A stretch of DNA of 64,000 nucleotides from CAJCIT01 sp963771305 (GCA_963771305.1 CAVYTS010000021.1:62001-126000), one strand, 5' to 3'. Shown: positions 42,234 through 51,429, numbered from the stretch's first letter. Notes: a model not told the origin generated them from the sequence alone. A program made the numbers and translations.

Positions 42234-42500
42234 CTAGAACAGGTCGGAATGCGTCCCGGTGCGGACGAGATACAGATCATCGCCCTCGACCTTGTAGATG
42301 AGCAGCCAGTCGGGCTCGATGTGGCAGTCGCGATGATGACTCCACTCGCCAGCGAGCGGGTGATCCTTATACCTGGCCGGCAACGGCGCGGCTTCAACCA
42401 ACAGCAAGATGACCTCCCGCAAAGTCGCCATATCCTTGCCGCGTTTTTGCGCGAGTTTCACATCGCGCCGGAACTGGGCGCCGGTGATCGGGCTCCGCAA
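42234..42500 (-). CDS. yafQ: YafQ-type RelE-family toxin
   Basis: 88 residues from a TTG at 42500, six bases after the antitoxin stop codon begins. The sequence RRDVKLAQKRGKDMATLREV ... HHRDCHIEPDWLLIYKVEGD ... YLVRTGTHSDLF is the YafQ/RelE fold with the conserved HIEPDWLLIY strand and a C-terminal His-Ser-Asp-Leu-Phe motif used in mRNA cleavage. YafQ cuts mRNA on the ribosome. Intact frame, adjacent antitoxin; probably functional. Confidence 0.88.
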   Translation of the reverse strand: MRSPITGAQFRRDVKLAQKRGKDMATLREVILLLVEAAPLPARYKDHPLAGEWSHHRDCHIEPDWLLIYKVEGDDLYLVRTGTHSDLF

Positions 42501-42503
42501 CGA

Positions 42504-42746
42504 TCAGATCCCCAGGTCTTTGAAGAGTTCGCCGCTAGATCGTAACCGCTTCCCCTTGCCCCTGTCGGCGGAGCGCATCGCCTTGACCGTGACGGCGTTG
42601 GGAATTCTGACCTCGAAGGGCAACGCCTTCTCGGCGGCCACGCGGACCAGTAACATCCGAACCGCGTCGGACACCGAAATCCCCATCGCGGCCAGCGTTT
42701 TCGCCGCCTTCTGCTTGGTCTTCTCGTCCACGCGCACGTGAACCAT
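42504..42746 (-). CDS. dinJ: DinJ/RelB-type antitoxin
   Basis: 80 residues from the ATG at 42746 (upstream codons in frame are unlikely). MVHVRVDEKTKQKAAKTLAA followed by MGISVSDAVRMLLVRVAAEK is the ribbon-helix-helix dimer of DinJ; the tail FEVRIPNAVTVKAMRSADRG would wrap the toxin. It precedes yafQ in the same frame with one codon between the TGA and the TTG. Confidence 0.88.
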   Translation of the reverse strand: MVHVRVDEKTKQKAAKTLAAMGISVSDAVRMLLVRVAAEKALPFEVRIPNAVTVKAMRSADRGKGKRLRSSGELFKDLGI

Positions 42747-42805
42747 GGTAGTCGCCACGGGTTGCACCCCTCTGCGATACATTGTATCGCAAGGGTTCTG
42801 AAGTC

Positions 42806-42849
42806 GCGGGACAGACACCGCTTTACCGAAGCTCTATGAGAGTCCAGTC
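42806..42849. repeat. direct repeat copy B flanking the YafQ/DinJ module
   Basis: 44 bases beginning GCGGGACAGACACCGCTTTA, paired with 42058-42101. It lies between the DinJ start region and the next broken antitoxin. Confidence 0.7.
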
Positions 42850-42857
42850 AGGGACGA

Positions 42858-43077
42858 TCATGATTGATGTAATCATGAACGGTCCACCCTTGGGGGTCGG
42901 GCTTTACGCGGTTTTGCAGCTTGAGAATACGCTCCACGGCTTCCTGCGGAGAACGGGGCTCGGCTGGGCGTGTTTCTCCACCGGCCCATTGAGCCAAGCC
43001 TCCAACGAGAGGCCTTGAGCCGCCGCCCGCGCTCTAAGCGCGTCCGTCTGCCTGTCCGAAAGTTCAATTACGGTCAT
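42858..43077 (-). pseudogene. antitoxin-like gene with frameshift
   Basis: From an ATG at 43077 the leftward frame begins MTVIELSDRQTDALRARAAA and GLSLEAWL, a typical CopG/VapB-like antitoxin N-terminus. A frame change near 42984 follows, and the other frame reads WAGGETRPAEPRSPQEAVER, ILKLQNRVKPDPQGWTVHDY and ends at 42858. No matching toxin gene is next to it. The combined length (about 72 residues) fits a small antitoxin. Confidence 0.65.
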
Positions 43078-43167
43078 AGAACAGTTCGCTACCTGGTTTC
43101 AGAATAAAGGAAGCCTGGCGGTGCTGTCACAGTTCTATACCAAAGTGGCGCAAGGAGCGGGAGCCAC

Positions 43168-43941
43168 TTAAACTCGTTCCACCAGCCACGCCCGCACATC
43201 CAGCGACTTTGCGAAATGCAAGGTTTTGGGCTGGCCCTTCATTTTGATTCCCAGCGAGTCGCCCAACGTGTTGATTCGCACGTCGGCCTCGGCTTGCTGT
43301 AGCGGCCACGGCTCGTGGTCGATCTCGCCCCGGTACAGCCGGCCCGCACGGTCAGCCGCGTACAGGCAATATCGTTCCGTCAGCCACGACTCCAGCGTCC
43401 CCTTTTCTGAACGGTACACGGCTCCTAACGGGCGATAGGTTGCGGTGAAGGCAGCACCAGGTGCGCCGCAATGAATCCGATGGGCGGAGTATTCAGTCAC
43501 GTCGCCAACTTCGTTAATCTCGAACTTCGCGTCGAAATACGGAAGGTGAAAAAAGCGCCGCGCAACTCGGACAGCCAATCTCTGACCGGCGTCGAGACCG
43601 AAGAACCAAACCCCGGGTTTGCCGCCGCCAGCCTTCACATAGGTCCGTAAGTTTAGTTCGGGAAATGCATCGAACCCCGTGTTGGCGGGCACCCAGCGGT
43701 GCGTGACCCCTTTCATCCGGAACGGCACAACACCGACATACGCGTTGCCATCGAACAAATCGAGTTCGAGTCCTTCCGGAATCAGCCGGCGAAAAACGGC
43801 GCTGTCGGCAGTCCAGTGTGCGAACAGCAAATCGCACCAACGCATGCGCATCGCCCACGACCGGTTAGGAACAGGCCAGGGCCGATGTATCACGGTCAAG
43901 AAAGACCTTCGGCCTGGATTGGGGTGATGCCCATATCTCAT
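43168..43941 (-). CDS. DUF2071 (YqjF-like) protein
   Basis: About 257 residues from the ATG at 43941; an ATG at 43965 and a GTG at 43893 (just before HRPWPVPNRS) are alternatives. The core is diagnostic: MRWCDLLFAHWTADSAVFRR, LIPEGLELDLFDGNAYVGVV, RWVPANTGFDAFPELNLRTY, GVWFFGLDAGQRLAVRVARR, and FHLPYFDAKF. This is the DUF2071/YqjF family, probably an acetoacetate-decarboxylase-like fold, with unknown biochemical role. Confidence 0.85.
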   Translation of the reverse strand: MRYGHHPNPGRRSFLTVIHRPWPVPNRSWAMRMRWCDLLFAHWTADSAVFRRLIPEGLELDLFDGNAYVGVVPFRMKGVTHRWVPANTGFDAFPELNLRTYVKAGGGKPGVWFFGLDAGQRLAVRVARRFFHLPYFDAKFEINEVGDVTEYSAHRIHCGAPGAAFTATYRPLGAVYRSEKGTLESWLTERYCLYAADRAGRLYRGEIDHEPWPLQQAEADVRINTLGDSLGIKMKGQPKTLHFAKSLDVRAWLVERV

Positions 43942-44152
43942 GATGACGCAAGAACAGGAAGGCACCGAAGTTGGATCTCTGTCGATCAGGCTTGTGGTGA
44001 ATTGCGCTTGGGATAAAAGTCGTTTGCCGGGAATTCCGTGTAGCTCCTGATCTATCTGATAAGACCGACAAAGGCCTCAATCCGACACGTGGAACCACTA
44101 GTTACAACCGCCCGATTTTTGGCGAACAATACTCCATGAGGAGGGAACCAAT

Positions 44153-44842
44153 TTGAGTTTGACAAGTGCCCGAAAAGCCGAAACGATCGCGCGCATCGCC
44201 GCCGTCGCCATCTTTGCTTACTGTGCGCCTTTAGGTCTGGCTGACGCCATCACCTTGAGCACAACCGCACCGACCGTCGGCTTCGGCCCGTCGTTTCCGA
44301 TCAACACCGGTGGCCCCAGTTTTACCCACACGCCTTCTTCGAGCGCAGGCATCGCGCTGGGCTCGACCCCGCTCATTCTGGACACATCCACCCAGAATTT
44401 CGGCGAGTACACCTTTAGCTCAAGCCCGCTTGCCGCCAATACCTTGACGGTTACGTTGCAGGTTACACCCACGGTCAACGGAACCACTGATACAGCGCCT
44501 TTGGTTTTCAACGGAACGCTTGAGACCGGCTTGCATATCATCACTCAACCTACGCCATATCTGATCGATTTCGATCCCGCCTTGAACCCCTCGGCAGAGT
44601 TAATTCTCTACGGGGGCCACGACATACTTGCGTTGCCGTTCGATGGCGATCTGTTCGGCGTGGAGGTGTTCAATGGGCTTTCCACACCGGCTTCCACCAA
44701 CAGCACGGTAGCCCCGGTCCTGGGCTTCATCGCACCCGAGTCGAGCATTCCCGAGCCGGGGTCTATGCTCACTGTTGGCATTGGCCTCGCATGCCTGATT
44801 GGCTTTTGGTTTTTTCGCCGCCGTCTCAGTGCTTCCACGTAG
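44153..44842 (+). CDS. PEP-CTERM sorting-domain secreted protein
   Basis: 229 residues from a TTG at 44153 preceded by GAGGAGGG. N-terminal signal peptide (IARIAAVAIFAYCAPLGLAD), a beta-rich S/T/G-rich middle without family match, and a C-terminal PEP-CTERM tail: ESSIPEPGSMLTV, a hydrophobic helix and the basic end FRRRLSAST. PEP-CTERM proteins are processed by exosortase and linked to extracellular matrix formation. No exosortase gene lies in this window. Confidence 0.85.
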   Translation: MSLTSARKAETIARIAAVAIFAYCAPLGLADAITLSTTAPTVGFGPSFPINTGGPSFTHTPSSSAGIALGSTPLILDTSTQNFGEYTFSSSPLAANTLTVTLQVTPTVNGTTDTAPLVFNGTLETGLHIITQPTPYLIDFDPALNPSAELILYGGHDILALPFDGDLFGVEVFNGLSTPASTNSTVAPVLGFIAPESSIPEPGSMLTVGIGLACLIGFWFFRRRLSAST

Positions 44843-44941
44843 CGGTCGTTGAGTGCCTGCACTCGGGCTGCTCTCCGCTTCGAGCAGGGCGCCTCGGTCT
44901 GGCTCTCCCATTGGGCAAAGCCGTGTTTGACAGCACGGCCC

Positions 44942-45451
44942 TCAATGCTCCGCATCCCGCTCGGGCGCGCCAATCGCCTTCCCGTTCTCGACCCTGACCG
45001 AGAAACGCGTTCCAAACCCCAACCCATTGTCGAGGTAATGGATACGCTCGGGACGAAACAAGTGGGCTTTCACGTTCAGCGCCTTCTTGCCCATCTCTAG
45101 GGGATTCGCGAAAAGGCCGCGGGCGAAGGGAAACTTCGCGCAATAGACCAGCGACGCGTGTGCTGTCGCCTCCACTCCCGTGATGCACTCGGCCATTCCT
45201 TCGATCTGCAGCCCTTTGATCTCCCGCCAGGAAGCCGCGGAAGGATGCACGGTTGCGGCGCAGAGCGGGTTCGCAACAAGATTGCGGGAATGCCTCGACG
45301 CGGGCGAGGAGAAGAAGAAAAGTTCGTAGCCGCTGGCGGCAAAATAAACGTCCGTCGCCCAAGGATGCCCGTCGGCGCTGGTGGCGAGCGTCATGGCGGG
45401 CACCGAGTTCAACAGCGAATTGATTGCTGCATCAAACTCTTCAAACGTCAT
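44942..45451 (-). CDS. pyridoxamine 5'-phosphate oxidase-like flavoprotein
   Basis: 169 residues from the ATG at 45451, inside the last codons of ubiX (11-base overlap). The split-barrel fold is visible: MTLATSADGHPWATDVYFAA, FSSPASRHSRNL, AATVHPSAASWREIKGLQIE and MGKKALNVKAHLFRPERIHY. These FMN- or F420-binding proteins reduce or bind small substrates. The overlap with ubiX, a flavin prenyltransferase, points to coordinated expression and possibly use of related flavin chemistry; there is no adjacent ubiD. Confidence 0.83.
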   Translation of the reverse strand: MTFEEFDAAINSLLNSVPAMTLATSADGHPWATDVYFAASGYELFFFSSPASRHSRNLVANPLCAATVHPSAASWREIKGLQIEGMAECITGVEATAHASLVYCAKFPFARGLFANPLEMGKKALNVKAHLFRPERIHYLDNGLGFGTRFSVRVENGKAIGAPERDAEH

Positions 45452-46010
45452 CGCTGCCCCAGCGGCGGAAAAGATCGTGTTCGATCTCGAACTGATCAAG
45501 AAGTTTGCCGATCGTTTGATCGACAAGGTCCATGATCGTTTTGGGGCGATGGTAGAAGGAGGGCACTGGGGGCAGGATCACGCCTCCCATTTCCGTCACC
45601 GCCACCATGTGCCGCAAGTGGCCCAAATGCAGCGGCGTTTCCCGCGGAACAAGCACCAGCTTGCGGCGTTCCTTCAGTGTCACGTCGGCCGCCCGGGCCA
45701 GCAGATTGTCCCCCACTGACAGCGCGATCTGAGCCAGGCTTTTCATCGAACAGGGGACTACCGCCATGCCCATCACGCGAAACGAGCCGCTGGATATCGC
45801 CGCCGCTAGATTGCCGGGGTCGTGGACAACATCAGCAAGGGCTTTCACGTCCGCGGCGTTTTTCCCGGTTTCAAGTCCCAGCGTGACCTCGGCACCCTTG
45901 CTCATCACAAGGTGGGTTTCAACGTCCGGGATAGTCTTGAGGATTTCGAGAAGGCGAACGCCGAAGATAACGCCGCTCGATCCCGACAATCCGACGATAA
46001 GCCGCTTCAT
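45441..46010 (-). CDS. ubiX: flavin prenyltransferase UbiX
   Basis: 189 residues from the ATG at 46010 (MKRLIVGLSGSSGVIFGVRL). Family motifs are complete: LSGSSGVIFG, VVPCSMKSLAQIALSVGDNL, RRKLVLVPRETPLHLGHLRH, GGVILPPVPSFYHRPKTI, and DQTIGKLLDQF near the end. UbiX prenylates reduced FMN to make the prenyl-FMN cofactor of UbiD-type decarboxylases. It overlaps the flavoprotein gene downstream. Confidence 0.95.
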   Translation of the reverse strand: MKRLIVGLSGSSGVIFGVRLLEILKTIPDVETHLVMSKGAEVTLGLETGKNAADVKALADVVHDPGNLAAAISSGSFRVMGMAVVPCSMKSLAQIALSVGDNLLARAADVTLKERRKLVLVPRETPLHLGHLRHMVAVTEMGGVILPPVPSFYHRPKTIMDLVDQTIGKLLDQFEIEHDLFRRWGSDDV

Positions 46011-46098
46011 GATTTTCTCAGTTTGAGGCAATGTGTGCCCGCCTCGTTCAACGATGCTACAAGATCTGACTTAACGCGCATTCCGGGCAAGCGCTCCC

Positions 46099-47739
46099 TT
46101 ATCTGCATGCCGTCCCCGCAGGGCAAAACGTCGTCTTCATCAGGAACGCGCTATAAGGATTCCATGTCGATAGCGTGAAGTAGAATGTAACGCTGCCGTC
46201 CGCATCGACCGTTGGGTTGCCTACAAAGTAGGGGGCGTACATAAATCCCTGGTCGGCCCCGGCTGCGAGCATATGAAGCTTGCCCGCATCAGGGTTGTAC
46301 CAGGGAACATTATTTTGTGTGATGGGATCGCCATTCGGAACATGGTGATAGATCTTTTGAGCCCATGAGCTATTGGCCCCAAAGATCAGCGTCTCGCCGC
46401 TCCAGGGCCCCCAGGGCGCCGGCGCCGTTCTTGCGACCACTCCGCCGGCATTCGCTCCGCCATGCACGTAGAGCAGCACAAACTCTTTCAGCTGATCGCT
46501 CCACGTCGCGCCGTGCTCGCCGATTGAGGGGCTGCCGCTGATATTCCAATTGGCCAGGATGGGCACGGCGGACGCCTCGTTCTGTGACCAATGGAGAACG
46601 TTATCGCCCATAGCGCTCAGGTACCACCAGGCGGAGGTTCCTGAATCGGCATCCTTCGGATTGAGCGCAGCAACATAGAGGTTGCTCTTGCGCTGCTTGC
46701 CGCTGGTCCAGGCACTTCCGAAGAGGAAAACGACTTGGGCTGCATTCTGCAGGCTGGCCGGGAGCGACGCCATCATGTTGCTGTTTGCGAGTTGCGAATG
46801 CGACATCATTACGGTGGCTGGCCGTATGAAATAGCCCGCGGTGGTGTCCGTGTCGGACCGAGTTGAGGCGACATACAGCTTCGTGAAGGTCGGCGGGTTC
46901 GTATCGCTGAACTGGGCCACTGGCTGATCCGATTTCGCCATAATCGTTTCCAGAGTGAAAGCAGTGGTGGCAGCTGGATTCTTGATGTCGGTATACAGCA
47001 TATAGAGATAGCCGTTGTAAACGAAGGCGCCCTCGGCCGTTTCTCCGTCACCGGTTCCTTCTTTGCCGGTCAGGCCGTTGATAACAACATTTTGGTATCT
47101 GCTGAGCGGAGGGGTTTTGTTTGAATTGCTATAAAACCGAACCCTTGGGCAGCCGCTTGCGTCAGGAACGGGTTTGGCGTTGCCCGCCTGCAGTTGTGCA
47201 TCAATGCTTCCCATGTAGTTGCACTGGCTCATGTCGGTAAGGGGGATCTCCGCGACGCTATCCTGTCCGATCTCGCCGAATGAGATAATTTCCCTTCCCG
47301 TCTTAGGATCGGGATACCCGCCAAGCGTGTCGCCGAATAGAAGAATGACATTCGATCCAGCATTCACTGCATAGCCCTCGTCGGCGCCATAAACGCCGTA
47401 CTTAGTGAGCGTTGGGTTGAAGGACGGCTGGTTGTAATAGATGCCATTCGAATAAAGCTGTAGGCTTTCCCCGTTGAGCGGAATTAACGGAACTGTGCTG
47501 CCTGTTTTCCAAGACGAGCTTATTGCCGTCGCGCCAGCTGACACCCCAATCGAAAGAGCGATCGCAATCATGGCTGGTGCGATCCCTGCCAGTGATGGCG
47601 TGTGAGGCTGTTTCAAATCGTTTGACATTGAGACGGCGGTGGAACTGTTACCGGCAAAAGCCGAAGTCGATAGGCCACCAAGCGGATTTACCCCCTTAGA
47701 ACATCCGCAAAACTGCAGTAATCCACGGCCTATATTCAT
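46099..47739 (-). CDS. secreted DUF4185-like beta-propeller protein
   Basis: 546 residues from an ATG at 47739 (GGTGAGG upstream); a GTG at 47790 extends it by 17. A hydrophobic segment (LAGIAPAMIAIALSIGVSAG) lies about 50 residues in. The core reads YGVYGADEGYAVNAGSNVIL, LFGDTLGG, FGEIGQDSVAEIPLTDMSQC, and near the end SIGEHGATWSDQLKEFVLLY and TAPAPWGPWSGETL: a five-blade-like sialidase/DUF4185 fold. Its C-terminal blocks are shared with the divergent gene at 48061. Extracellular; ligand unknown. Confidence 0.72.
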   Translation of the reverse strand: MNIGRGLLQFCGCSKGVNPLGGLSTSAFAGNSSTAVSMSNDLKQPHTPSLAGIAPAMIAIALSIGVSAGATAISSSWKTGSTVPLIPLNGESLQLYSNGIYYNQPSFNPTLTKYGVYGADEGYAVNAGSNVILLFGDTLGGYPDPKTGREIISFGEIGQDSVAEIPLTDMSQCNYMGSIDAQLQAGNAKPVPDASGCPRVRFYSNSNKTPPLSRYQNVVINGLTGKEGTGDGETAEGAFVYNGYLYMLYTDIKNPAATTAFTLETIMAKSDQPVAQFSDTNPPTFTKLYVASTRSDTDTTAGYFIRPATVMMSHSQLANSNMMASLPASLQNAAQVVFLFGSAWTSGKQRKSNLYVAALNPKDADSGTSAWWYLSAMGDNVLHWSQNEASAVPILANWNISGSPSIGEHGATWSDQLKEFVLLYVHGGANAGGVVARTAPAPWGPWSGETLIFGANSSWAQKIYHHVPNGDPITQNNVPWYNPDAGKLHMLAAGADQGFMYAPYFVGNPTVDADGSVTFYFTLSTWNPYSAFLMKTTFCPAGTACR

Positions 47740-48060
47740 GGCTGCCCTCACCGCCGGCGCTTGGCCGATTAGAGGTGCCAGAAATTCCACGAGCTATCAT
47801 CCTCCCAAGGGTCAACGATAATGATTATGACACGCCTGTAAAGACGTAGCCGACAAGCAGTTGCAAACGGTAACAGCACGTCTTGGAACCGAAGCAGCAT
47901 GCCTGGAGGCCGAGACACTTTGTGTAAGAGTGGTAAACGATTTGTACGAAATTTTGTGTCAACTATTTTTGTTGCCGCTCGTCTACAGGCTGGGTCATGC
48001 ACTGCGTACAGCATCGACTAATCTAGATTGCATGTGAATTCGTCCGGGGGCCATTGGACC

Positions 48061-51000
48061 ATGTCAAAGAAAATCATCGCCGTTCTTTTTGTTTTGTTTC
48101 TGATTCCGGTGCTCTCAACAGCGCAGACTCTGACTGCGAATCCTAACCCTCTGCCGACCGGTGTCGTGACGACAACCCTCACTTGGAGCGCCCCAGCTTC
48201 CTCGGCGGTAGACATCCGGGCAGGATCGCCGACCGGCGTACTGTTCGCCATCGCTTCTCCAATCGGCTCCGCTAGCACGGGACCTTGGGTTGAGGCTGGA
48301 CTTACTTTCTATCTGCTGGACCATAGTACGCAGGCCGTTTTGGCACAAGTGACGATGCAAGCCGCTTCAGCCGTGACGCTGACCGCGAATCCCAATCCGC
48401 TGCCGAGCGGAGTGGACGTCACAACGCTGAGCTGGAACGCGCCAGGCGCTGAATTGGTGGACATCCGGATTGACTCGCCGAGCGGAGCCTTGTTCGCGAC
48501 GGGAGGCGCGGTAGGTACTGAAGCGACCGGTCCATGGGCCCAAGCTGGGATGGTTTTCTATTTGCTGGATCACTATACGCAGTCCGTCCTGGCAGTACTG
48601 TCGTTGAGCGGGCCGGGGCTTGGGACATTGACTGCGACCCCAAATCCCTTGCCGGCCGGTGTCTCTACGACAACTCTAAACTGGAGCGCTCCCGGTATTG
48701 CTGTTACCCAGATCCGCGTCGGCTCACCCACGGGAACGCTGTTTGCCGAAGGCGGGCCGTCGGGATCGGTCGCCACAGGAGCCTGGGCTTTCGAAGGCTT
48801 AGGCTTTTATCTGCTTGATGCGAGCAATAATCGATTGCTCGCGTCCGTAGCGCTGGAGCCGCCAATAACCACTACGCTTACAGCGAGCCCGAATCCGCTT
48901 CCGAATGGCGTTGATGTGACTACACTGACGTGGAGTGCGCCGGACAGCACGTCGGTGGAGATTCGTGTAGGGTCAGCTACGGGGACACTGTTCGCTGAGG
49001 GTGGCCCGTCGGGATCAGTGCCCACGGGGGCTTGGGCGAGCGCTGGAACTGTTTTCTATTTGATCGACTCAAACTCACGTCAAACTTTGACGACCGTAAC
49101 GCTCCAAGCGGTTGCGACTGCTACTTTGGCCGCGAGTCCCAATCCGTTGCCCGCCGGGGTGGGCGTGACGACGATCAGTTGGAATGCGCCGGGCTCGACA
49201 TCCACCGAAATCCGCGTCGGCTCACCTACCGGTACGCCGTTCACGTCTGGCGGTTCTACGGGCTCCGCCAACACGGGTGACTGGGCATCGGCGGGCCTTA
49301 CTTTTTATCTGTTGGATCAGACCACGCAGGCGGTCCTGGCACAACTGACGCTGGCTGGCGGCGGCGTGCTAGGCACCATTATTCCCGGCCCAATGGTCGT
49401 TACGCAGCAACTGAGCGGCGACATCGTGCAGGTCTACAACTGGAACATCAGTTCTCCGAACATGTATGGCCAACCTACGGCGGGGATCTGGCAGAGCGCC
49501 ACGAACTCAGGCGGACACATGGGCGTGTGGGGCTCGGATGAAGGGGCCTGTGCGCTCGTCCCAAGTACCAAAGACATCATCTGCGTCACCGGCGATGTGG
49601 ATTCGTCGAACTATACCGGCAGTTCGGGGAGCCCCGCCTACACCTGGCAGGCATTCGGACGCGACTCCGACACCTGCGGGACGCTTGGCGGAATTGGTGG
49701 AGGAACTGTCGGGTGCCTATCGCTTAAAGCGGTGTACGTGATTCCGAACAACGGAGGCGCCGAATACGACCCGTCTGGCTGCGCCGCCATACCGGACCTC
49801 ATGAGCGCGCTGGCGGGAAGCCCGCAGGAGAATCCAACGGCAAAGATCAGTTACACGGGCTGTAACCCCGTCGCATATTTTACTGACACGAGTAGAAACC
49901 CACTCACGCAGCCCATGTTCGCATCACCGACCATCACACGGAGCTCAAGTACGACCACCGATCAAGCTGGGAATCCGTTGACGATCGTGGCAGGTCATGA
50001 GTTCCAGGACTGCGCGGTGGTAACAATCGGAACCCCGTATTTGCTGTGTGCCGTCAATGAGAGCAGAATCAAAGATGCGGCTGGTTCGGCCTATTACCTT
50101 GGGGCTACCGTCCTGCAACAGATGCCGCTCAGCACAATTTACAGCGCTCCGGGTGGCACTCTGCAAATCAACCAACCGGGGAATCTGCCGTTCCAAGCCT
50201 CCTACACCGGCGCTGGGTTTGGCGTGCTCTCGAACTCACCGCCGATCACGGCGTTGAGCGGACTGACGATCCGTTGTACGCAAGCCCCCAGCTGCAACGG
50301 ATCATCGACTTACACGTATTCGGTAAGCTCTCCTAGCGCCGTGTTTGCCAACGCCGCAGGAGCCGACATAGAAATCCCGACATCGTCCGGGGGATCGAAT
50401 CACGGACTCATCACTTCCGTCAGCGCCGATAGCAAAACGGCCTACGTCTCCTTGTACGGTGGCTTGGGCGTATCCACTCCTTGGGACACAAGCCAGACAA
50501 CTGCAACCGTTCAACCCGCACAAGCCAGCAATGTCGGAAAATTTCTGGTATCGTCGATGTATTACGTTTCCGCGGCAGTGTTGCCGACTTGGCCGTGGGC
50601 CTCGCAACTGCCATCGGCCCTACAATCCCCCAATGCTCCTGACGGCATTGTGTGCATGTGGGGTGCAACCGGCTATGGGCGCTCCAACTTATATTTTGGC
50701 TGCATCGATGTGGATGGGATTGCTGATTCCTCCTACGCCTATAGCACGAGCAACGGCATCACGTCGGGAGGACTGGGTTCCATGTGGTACGTCACCAACG
50801 TCACGTCGTCGGGAGTGCCGAGTTGGGAGGAGGGCGCGGAGCAGGATGCCGCTCCTCTGCTGACCACGTGGAATCACACCCACAGCAAGCTGCTCTACAC
50901 CGAGGACTGCGTCAACGAGCATGGCGTGGATTGGTCACCGGGATTGAACCGTTGGATCCTGTCCTATGGCTTTGCGGGCTGCGGAGCTTTTATGGTCCGC

Positions 51001-51429
51001 ACGGCGCAAAGCCCGTGGGGGCCGTGGTCGGAAGAAACGGACGTCATGCAAAACGAGGTCAATCCGTTGACCCCGAGCAATTGGCAAACAAACTACTACT
51101 CATGGCTGACGTACAACGATGCGGGATCGCAACCGGGTTTAACCAACATCAACGGAACCGACCCTACGAATACCGTCACGTGCAGCGGGTGTATTCCCAA
51201 CAGCAGCGCCGTCAATATCGCTACCAACGTCCTGTACGAAGGATTGAGTCCCGGTTATCCCAGCAGCCCCAAGGGCCCGTGGACGGCTACAGCCAGTGGT
51301 TATGGCTTTCGCTGGTATCCGGGGCAAGAACACAAGAATGCGGATGGGACAGTTGTCCGTTCGGCCCACGTCTCGTTGCTGAACCCCTACGCCATTTTTG
51401 ATACGCGGATCACGTTTTCGGCGCCATAA
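48061..51429 (+). CDS. secreted repeat protein with DUF4185-like C-terminus
   Basis: 1,122 residues from the ATG at 48061. Signal peptide (IIAVLFVLFLIPVLSTAQ). Residues 23-437 are five tandem beta-sandwich repeats of exactly 83 residues. The rest is a propeller-like domain with GVWGSDEGACALVPSTKDII and, near the C-terminus, EHGVDWSPGLNRWILSYGFA and RTAQSPWGPWSEET, matching the neighbour at 46099-47739. The repeats probably act as an adhesive or spacer stalk. Divergent to its paralogue, with about 320 bases between their starts. Confidence 0.75.
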   Translation: MSKKIIAVLFVLFLIPVLSTAQTLTANPNPLPTGVVTTTLTWSAPASSAVDIRAGSPTGVLFAIASPIGSASTGPWVEAGLTFYLLDHSTQAVLAQVTMQAASAVTLTANPNPLPSGVDVTTLSWNAPGAELVDIRIDSPSGALFATGGAVGTEATGPWAQAGMVFYLLDHYTQSVLAVLSLSGPGLGTLTATPNPLPAGVSTTTLNWSAPGIAVTQIRVGSPTGTLFAEGGPSGSVATGAWAFEGLGFYLLDASNNRLLASVALEPPITTTLTASPNPLPNGVDVTTLTWSAPDSTSVEIRVGSATGTLFAEGGPSGSVPTGAWASAGTVFYLIDSNSRQTLTTVTLQAVATATLAASPNPLPAGVGVTTISWNAPGSTSTEIRVGSPTGTPFTSGGSTGSANTGDWASAGLTFYLLDQTTQAVLAQLTLAGGGVLGTIIPGPMVVTQQLSGDIVQVYNWNISSPNMYGQPTAGIWQSATNSGGHMGVWGSDEGACALVPSTKDIICVTGDVDSSNYTGSSGSPAYTWQAFGRDSDTCGTLGGIGGGTVGCLSLKAVYVIPNNGGAEYDPSGCAAIPDLMSALAGSPQENPTAKISYTGCNPVAYFTDTSRNPLTQPMFASPTITRSSSTTTDQAGNPLTIVAGHEFQDCAVVTIGTPYLLCAVNESRIKDAAGSAYYLGATVLQQMPLSTIYSAPGGTLQINQPGNLPFQASYTGAGFGVLSNSPPITALSGLTIRCTQAPSCNGSSTYTYSVSSPSAVFANAAGADIEIPTSSGGSNHGLITSVSADSKTAYVSLYGGLGVSTPWDTSQTTATVQPAQASNVGKFLVSSMYYVSAAVLPTWPWASQLPSALQSPNAPDGIVCMWGATGYGRSNLYFGCIDVDGIADSSYAYSTSNGITSGGLGSMWYVTNVTSSGVPSWEEGAEQDAAPLLTTWNHTHSKLLYTEDCVNEHGVDWSPGLNRWILSYGFAGCGAFMVRTAQSPWGPWSEETDVMQNEVNPLTPSNWQTNYYSWLTYNDAGSQPGLTNINGTDPTNTVTCSGCIPNSSAVNIATNVLYEGLSPGYPSSPKGPWTATASGYGFRWYPGQEHKNADGTVVRSAHVSLLNPYAIFDTRITFSAP
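48127..49371 (+). repeat. five in-frame 249-bp tandem repeats
   Basis: Repeat units start at 48127, 48376, 48625, 48874 and 49123, each 249 bases (83 codons). Each opens with a variant of TLTANPNPLPTGVVTTTLTW, has IRVGSPTGTLFAEGGPSGS-like turns in the middle, and ends in a FYLLD strand. Confidence 0.92.

Noticed and set aside
48127..49371. Tandem repeats as a CRISPR or non-coding satellite
   Set aside because: Units are 249 bp, diverged at silent and replacement sites and fully in frame, so they are protein domain repeats.
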